Of a stretch of DNA of 26,309 nucleotides, positions 22,101 to 26,309 are shown piece after piece; positions within the stretch are counted from its first letter, which is position 1; the number at the start of each line of letters is the position of its first letter. The notes under the pieces were generated by a model. It was given only the letters and a program-made list of their open reading frames with translations. It was not told the DNA's origin and made no database searches. Both the position numbers and the translations under genes were made by a program. Source of the stretch: Heterotrichella gracilis. Lineage: Eukaryota > Sar > Xanthophyceae > Tribonematales > Xanthonemataceae. The DNA is taken from contig JAULBX010028858.1 in assembly GCA_032358255.1 (NCBI GenBank), forward strand, positions 1 through 26,309, given 5' to 3'.

Positions 22101-25100
22101 TAAGGCTGACAATCTCAGGTGAGGGGTTGGCGGGGAGGGTATTGGAGGAGCTCAGGCGGGTGAAACAGATGCTGTTGGAGCTGGAGTCAAAGGCGGACAA
22201 CGTCAGGTGAGGGGTGTGCGGGGGTGGTGCGTATGGAGGGGGCGGAAGGAGTTGATGGTGGTGTGGTGGGTGGTGGTGACGATGGTTGAAACAGATGCTG
22301 GTGGGGCTGGAGTCCAAGGCGGGAATGCTTGAATCTCGCCCCTTTCCCTGAACTCTACGCCCTAAACCTTGACCCTCACATCCGTTCAAAGTACCTGCTT
22401 GGACAGCTGGTCCCTCCCCCCCTTCCTCCCCTCCAGGACCATGCTTGAGCAGCTTATGGACGACGAGGACGAGGTGCGCGAGCTCAACCTGAGCAGCCGG
22501 CCGCAGCGCGAGGAGAAGCGGCGGCAGAGGGAGAGGGAGAGGCTGGAGAGGGAGATGGACAGGTGCGGGGTGGCGGGGGGGGCGGGAGGGGAGGGATATG
22601 TTGTCGACTATGGGTGGGAGGCGGGGGGAGGTGTCGCTGGCTAGAGGAAAAGGGGGCCCAGGGCCGGGATGCGCGTGAGGGGGCACAGCGTGCAGGGGGG
22701 CACTACTGGATGTAGCATGAAGATATTGGCGTGGAGTTGTTGCTATTCGCTCCATTGATGGTGCCCAGGGTTAAGCACACAGGTGCCTCAGGGGGACTTG
22801 CCAGATCACAGCATCTCCCTTGCTTGCGCACACGGTCCCAATTACACAAGCCCTACACAGTTTTGTAAAAATCTGCTGATCCCTTCTCCTTGGTGACCAT
22901 GCAACCAGCACTCGCCATGTAAATTTTGGGGCCCAGCAGATTTTTTCCAAATCCGCACAACCTCCACTTGGTTTCTAGCATGTGCTAATCATCCCTCAGA
23001 TGTGGTGACAAGTTGTCACTGACAACCCCCTACGATGTTCTTATCGCACACTTCATCCTAAACCCTAAACCCTTGCAGGGAGCAGAAGTGGATAGAGGAC
23101 ATTGCGCGGCGGGAGGCGCTCGAGGACGCGTCACCCGTCCCTGCAGCGCTGGCATCCACCACCACCACCTCCGACCCTGCGGTGGTGGTGCGCGAGCGGG
23201 AGCCCCCCCAGTACAGCCGGGACAGGGACCGGGATCCCAGGGGCAAGCAGGGGAACAGGGGGGGGAAGTACTCGCGGGAGTCGAGGGACGGGAGCATGGA
23301 TGGCGGGTGCGTGCGGTTGGCAGCGGGGGTTGGGGTGTAGGGTTTAAGGTTTAGGGTTTAGGGCTGGGCATGTGTTGACTGTGTTGAATCTGCGCGTAGC
23401 TGCCACACCACATTTCACTGATAATAAAATACAGTATGGTTATTACCTTGTTTGTCTTATGCAATCCAACACCCCTGGACTCCCCATTGCAACTGCAACG
23501 AGGTAGAGGGCGAGGGCTGTCATGAGTACGGATTTCATCACTTTCCAGATTCCACCGCGTTGAAACCCTAACAAAAACCCCCTTTCCTTCACCCACCCTG
23601 CAGCCGCGGCGATGTGGAGGACGAGGGCTACCAGGAGACTGAGGCTGCCCTTGAGATGGAGGAGGCCGAGGAGGAGGAGCACGACATCTCACAGAAATCC
23701 CTAACAATTCATACCCTAACACCCTAACAACCCCTCAGATTTCTACCGCCTTGAACCCCTTACACTAACTCCGCCTCACCCACCCTGCAGCCGCGGCGAT
23801 GTGGAGGACGAGGGCTACCAGGAGGCTGAAGCCGCCCTTGAAGAGATGGAGGAGGCGGAGGAGGAGGAGCGTGAGATAGAGGAGGTGGAGGATTTGCTTG
23901 AGTACTATCTGCAGCGGGCGGCCACCACGCAGAGCGAGGCTGAGCGGCTGCTGGAGGGAGCGCGCGACCTGGAGGGGTCGATAGGCGTGTGGCTGTTGGC
24001 GCGGCGATACAAGGTGGGTGGGTGGAGGTGGGGGGTGGGGTGGGTTTAAAGGGTGGTGGTGGCAGGCGGGGATGCAGCAACCAGGCAGAGACATGGTGGG
24101 GAAAGGGGGGGGGGGGATGAGAAGGCATAAGATTGGGGTCAATAGGGGTGCCGTTGTGGGCGCTGAGATACGAAGGGGGGCGCAGGGGGGGCGGGAGGGG
24201 GGGAGGAGCTGTGGTTTTTGTGGGGAGGTGGGGGAGCGGCACTGGGACAGCCGCGTTGGGCACCATGGCACGCTCTTTATACCTCAACCTACAACCCTAA
24301 GCAGAAACCCTCCTCACTCAGGTCCACCACCTATATCTGACCTCAAAAGCAGCCAGCTAACTCTGCCCGCCATGGCAGCAGGACCGGCGGCCTGAAACCC
24401 TGAATCTGAAACCCCTCCCGTGCAAGTTGCCTGCCTTGAGCTGACCCTGAGCATCGCTTTGCGGCTGTGCATGGCGTAATGGCATAAATTCTAGCCTTAA
24501 AACCCTAAATTTTAAAACCCTTCCCGTGGAGGTCAACCGCCTCGAGCTGACCCTGAGCATCGGCAGCTTTGCGGCTGCGCTGGGGGCCATGGTTGCCGGC
24601 ATCTTCGGCATGAATCTGCGGAGCACGCTTGAGATGAGCATCATCGGCTTCTGGGGCACCACCGCCTTCATCATCCTGGGCAGCGTGTATGTGTTTGTGG
24701 CGCTGTACAGGTGCGCAAACGGGGTGGTGTACGTGTTCCCCCTAAACCCTAAACCCTCTTACCTAAACCGCCTGCATCATCCTGGGCAGCGTGTATGTGT
24801 TTGTGGCGCTGTACAGGTGCGCGAAAGGGAGCAGTTGGTGTGCGTTGTTCCCTGGTACCCCTGTTGAACCCCCCGACAGGTGCCTGAAAAGGGTTGGTGT
24901 GCGTTGTCTCTTTGTAAAACCTGAACCAGGTATCCAAATGCAGTAGGTGGTGTACGTTTTGCCCAACGCACATGGGTGGTCAACACTGAACCAGCTAGAT
25001 GTAATGCAACTGGCGTTCACCATGCATGAGGCTACGCCAGCAAGGGCGTGCATGTAAGGGCAGCCAAAGGGTTTGCAGGTGGCATTTCTGATACTATGTG

Positions 25101-25156
25101 CACTGATGTGTATTTTTGCATTGTACAGGTACACAAAGGGGAAGCGCATCCTATGA
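19122..25156 (+). CDS. MRS2/CorA-type Mg2+ transporter, plastid MGT10-like, 9 exons
   Basis: Exons: 19122-19583, 20023-20207, 20679-20899, 21796-21946, 22437-22562, 23079-23306, 23791-24013, 24532-24710, 25129-25156. Phases agree and give 600 residues. The family forms pentameric Mg2+ channels. Landmarks: RRIYVKKRDLLRANGLQPRD and RRIDPSLSLT, VKENVLLINLGGVRAIVA, FELEMLEAAM, ELRRVKQMLVELESKADNLR, MLEQLMDDEDEVREL, EEVEDLLEYYLQR, then TM1 (about 540-557) ending in the pore motif GMN (558-560, context GIFGMNLRS), TM2 (about 569-591) and a short basic tail. The ordering and the LLEYYLQR and KRIL-type ends resemble plant MRS2-11/MGT10 of the chloroplast envelope. The first 100 residues are rich in Ser, Arg and His, compatible with a transit peptide. 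Exons 5-6 add a highly charged insert (about 350-457) beyond the usual family length. The exon 8 acceptor is an unusual GAG. Introns carry many decayed exon copies, listed separately. Confidence 0.93.
20221..20238. repeat. Telomere-like TAGGGTTTAGGGTTTGGG after transporter exon 2
   Basis: Two to three TTTAGGG-type units begin 14 bases after the exon 2 donor, on the opposite orientation to the CCCTAAA tracts seen before acceptors. Confidence 0.65.
20971..21041 (+). repeat. Decayed copy of transporter exon 3 3' end
   Basis: The sequence resembles exon 3 at about 20829-20899, displaced by 142 bases: GTGGAGGAGTACGAG for GATGGAGGAGCACGAG, CTTTGAGTTGGAGG for CTTTGAGCTGGAGA, and GCGGCCAAGATGGTGGCAAC for GCGGCCATGATGGTGGCGAC. 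It ends with CAG|GTGG, so the donor was copied too. A still weaker echo (GGCGGCAATGGTGGTAGCGA) lies at 21144-21163. No acceptor precedes it. Confidence 0.75.
21049..21106. repeat. Three tandem 19-base units in transporter intron 3
   Basis: GGGTTTGGGTACCGGTGTA occurs at 21049-21067, 21069-21087 and 21088-21106 without mismatch, with one extra A after the first unit. Each unit begins with a TTTAGGG-like stretch and contains the palindrome GGTACC. Confidence 0.9.
21552..21613. repeat. Long inverted repeat (hairpin) in transporter intron 3
   Basis: The arms 21552-21574 and 21591-21613 are complementary over 23 positions with a single T-T mismatch, around a 16-base loop (21575-21590). The core 17 bases on each side, CCAACACCGTTCAGTGC and GCACTGAACGGTGTTGG, pair perfectly. 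It lies on the transcribed strand of the intron. No target-site duplication or transposase is evident. It could be a small foldback element or a small-RNA precursor. Confidence 0.85.
21992..22026 (+). repeat. Decayed copy A of transporter exon 4 3' end
   Basis: AATGGTGGAGCTTGAATCGA then AGGCGGGCAAATCTCAGG matches exon 4's ATGCTGGTGGAGCTGGAGTC then AAAGGCGGACAACCTCAGG, displaced by about 80 bases and followed by the donor-like GTGGGG. Confidence 0.75.
22084..22118 (+). repeat. Decayed copy B of transporter exon 4 3' end
   Basis: GTGGTTTAGCTTGATCTAAG then GCTGACAATCTCAG is a shorter and more diverged copy of the same exon end, followed by GTGAGG. An in-frame TAG and TAA show it is not coding. 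Confidence 0.6.
22144..22206 (+). repeat. Well-kept copy C of transporter exon 4 3' end
   Basis: These 63 bases match exon 4 at 21884-21946 with about four mismatches, at an offset of 260. The frame is intact (EELRRVKQMLLELESKADNV) and the donor context CAG|GTGAGG is retained. The 5' half of the exon and any acceptor are missing, so it should not be spliced in unless the preceding GGAG acts as an acceptor. Confidence 0.85.
22287..22326 (+). repeat. Decayed copy D of transporter exon 4 segment
   Basis: TGAAACAGATGCTGGTGGGG then CTGGAGTCCAAGGCGGGAAT matches the internal part of exon 4, but lacks the donor. It shares the AAACAG spelling with copy C, which suggests D arose from C or they share an ancestor. 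Confidence 0.7.
23057..23073. repeat. Telomere-like CCTAAACCCTAAACCCT before transporter exon 6
   Basis: This tract ends five bases before the exon 6 acceptor (TTGCAG|G, exon from 23079), so it makes up the whole branch-point and pyrimidine region of that intron. Confidence 0.75.
23338..23363. repeat. Telomere-like TTTAGGG tract after transporter exon 6
   Basis: TAGGGTTTAAGG then TTTAGGGTTTAGGG lies about 30 bases after the exon 6 donor. Together with the tract at 23057-23073 it brackets exon 6 in inverted orientation, CCCTAAA before and TTTAGGG after. Confidence 0.7.
23546..23694 (+). repeat. Partial duplicate of transporter exon 7 with its acceptor
   Basis: The 3' part of the intron and the first half of exon 7 are duplicated about 187-190 bases upstream. 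The exon-like part starts at 23604 behind the same CACCCACCCTGCAG acceptor, in the same phase, and encodes RGDVEDEGYQETEAALEMEE. It differs from exon 7 by a few substitutions and a 3-base deletion, diverges after about 23690, has no donor, and runs into a stop at about 23730. Use of this acceptor would remove both membrane segments. Confidence 0.85.
24391..24476 (+). repeat. Decayed copy of transporter exon 8 5' end
   Basis: CTGAAACCCTGAATCTGAAA then CCCCTCCCGTG, followed by GAGCTGACCCTGAGCATCG and CTTTGCGGCTG, matches the intron end and start of exon 8 at an offset of 106. The reading frame is broken by a deletion of the GGCAG bases. The true acceptor GTGGAG|GTC reads GTGCAAG|TTG here. Confidence 0.8.
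24741..24757. repeat. Telomere-like CCTAAACCCTAAACCCT after transporter exon 8
   Basis: The tract lies 30 bases after the exon 8 donor and about 10 bases before the copied exon end at 24768. Confidence 0.7.
24768..24821 (+). repeat. Copy of transporter exon 8 3' end with donor
   Basis: Fifty-four bases match 24662-24715 at an offset of 106, with one mismatch (CCGCCTGCATCATCCTGGGC for CCGCCTTCATCATCCTGGGC); the match runs through the end of TM2 coding sequence and the CTGTACAG|GTGCGC donor. No acceptor precedes it, so it is probably intronic, but its donor could compete with the true one. Confidence 0.9.
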
Positions 25157-26309
25157 GGGCAACCCTATCCTAGGGTCTACGTCGAGCCCAGGACTGCCAC
25201 AGCCAAGGCCAGGAAACCCTTGGTTGGGGTTTGGCAGCGCGTGCCTGCTTGCCGGTCTGGCCTACAGAGAGGTTGCAGATGGCAGAGCTGCCTGGGGTGG
25301 TTTGCTGTGCAAGCGGATGGAGGGGGAAGTTGGGTCATGCCGATGGGGGGAAAGGAGAGAGTGGAGAAGAGAGCAGCAGTTTCACAACACTGCAGTAATT
25401 TGGTGCACTGCAGTGCATTCCATAGGGTGGGTGTATATTATTGCGTTTGAAATGAAATGATGACGCACGCGGGTTGAGTTGGTGTAGGCATCCGAGCACC
25501 GCATTTGAGCACCGAGCAGATGGCACACATGCTGTTTAGGGTCCAGGGTTTCACCCTAACCACTGGCGCAAGCAGATGGTGCCAGTTGGTACGCATGCCA
25601 CTGCCCCGAGGGCGACGAGACGGATGCACATGTTTGTAGCTTACTGGAAACACTCCACAGTCCATTCCATTTTTAGATTGCAAGTCAGCTTTCTATCTAC
25701 AGTGCTATTCATAATTTACAACTGCGGGGGTTCATTGAGATTGTGGCAACAATTGGCAGCAGTTTGCTGCTTAAGTAGGGACGGGTAGGATATGGTAGGG
25801 GGTTTCGAGTCAATTTTCCCGCTTGGAGTACAGATTTGCGTCAGCTGTTACTTTACATGAGACTGCGAGGCATCAATTGCATCCAAAATTTTGTCCCTGT
25901 CCTTGAGCAGTGCTTGGGGCGTTTGGGGTCATGTTACGGTCGCGTTCGCGCCTTCTTGCCACGGGGGTTTGGTTAATTGAATTTGGTCAAGTATTACCCG
26001 GCAGTGATGAATGTTGAACTCGGACTGCATGTGTAGTGCAGTGCGCAGTGCATGGCCCAGGGTTTAGCAACAATATTGTAAAATATAACCTGCTCCGCGG
26101 GAGCGAGGGGGGGCGTGCCGTGCGAGGTCTCTTCAGGTGGGGATACAAATCGGCACGTTGGATCCCAGGGATGATCCACCCGGGGACGCAATAATCAAGA
26201 AACCGCTACTCAGAAAAATCTTTACTTGGTTCCTTGGGGGGGGGATTGTTACTTAATTACAGGAATTTTACAGGAATTTTGAGACAGTCATGAGGGAGCC
26301 AACCCGGGC
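25157..26309. other. 3' flank of the transporter gene, no gene seen
   Basis: I find no coding region, tRNA or mobile element. Plus-strand TGTAA occurs at 26078-26082, 920 bases after the stop, and is only a weak candidate polyadenylation signal. Near the right edge an 11-base unit ACAGGAATTTT is repeated in tandem (26259-26280). Confidence 0.4.
26259..26280. repeat. Two tandem 11-base units at the right edge
   Basis: ACAGGAATTTT is present twice in direct succession without mismatch. It is too short to interpret. Confidence 0.7.

Noticed and set aside
22090-22755. A 221-codon minus-strand frame rich in Pro and His
   Set aside because: It lies opposite transporter exon 5 and the decayed exon 4 copies; its composition only mirrors GGTGGT-type sequence on the other strand.
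1-26309. Prokaryotic-type systems (CRISPR, defence islands, toxin-antitoxin pairs, insertion sequences)
   Set aside because: No regularly spaced repeats, transposase motifs or compact gene strings are present; the genes are intron-rich and eukaryotic.

Overview
This is a stretch of nuclear DNA from a photosynthetic eukaryote, almost certainly a green alga (Chlorophyta). The reasons are: protein genes cut into 8-16 short exons by GT-AG introns whose donors are mostly GTGNG/GTGGG and whose acceptors are nearly all CAG; plant-type protein families (a chloroplast-type MRS2/MGT magnesium transporter, a plant-type holocarboxylase synthetase, an SRS2-like helicase); a plant/algal 5S rRNA; and many short interstitial tracts of CCCTAAA/TTTAGGG, the plant-type telomere unit. 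There is no operon logic; each gene stands alone. I found no defence, secretion, phage or transposase system.

Layout. 78-542 (-): N-terminal exon of an F-box protein that may continue off the left edge. 1462-1581 (+): a complete, solitary 120-nt 5S rRNA gene followed by oligo-T. 2210-11105 (-): a 16-exon gene for a UvrD/SRS2-like superfamily 1A DNA helicase of 1417 residues; all exon phases join without a stop and all helicase motifs are present. 11700-13446 (-): an F-box/leucine-rich-repeat protein whose reading frame is broken by one base near 12450. About 1.2 kb of non-coding DNA (13447-14671) separates it from the divergent plus-strand gene at 14672-18361, an 8-exon holocarboxylase synthetase (biotin-protein ligase, 367 residues). 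19122-25156 (+): a 9-exon MRS2/CorA-type magnesium transporter (600 residues, GMN motif), most like the plastid member MRS2-11/MGT10. The last 1.1 kb holds no recognisable gene.

The genes are housekeeping and not obviously linked in function: DNA repair, biotin attachment to carboxylases, organellar magnesium, ubiquitin-ligase adaptors and a ribosomal RNA.

The most unusual signal is structural. In the magnesium-transporter gene and, once, in the biotin-ligase gene, the introns contain decayed copies of the adjacent exon's edge together with its splice-site flank, displaced by about 80-260 bp. I count at least eight in the transporter. In the biotin ligase a second copy of the active-site exon lies 93 bp upstream and has the catalytic lysine codon changed to methionine. 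Several copies lie next to CCCTAAA-like tracts, and those tracts also sit just upstream of several functional acceptors, where they could serve as branch point and pyrimidine tract. A 23-nt-arm inverted repeat with one mismatch in a transporter intron is a second item worth following up.
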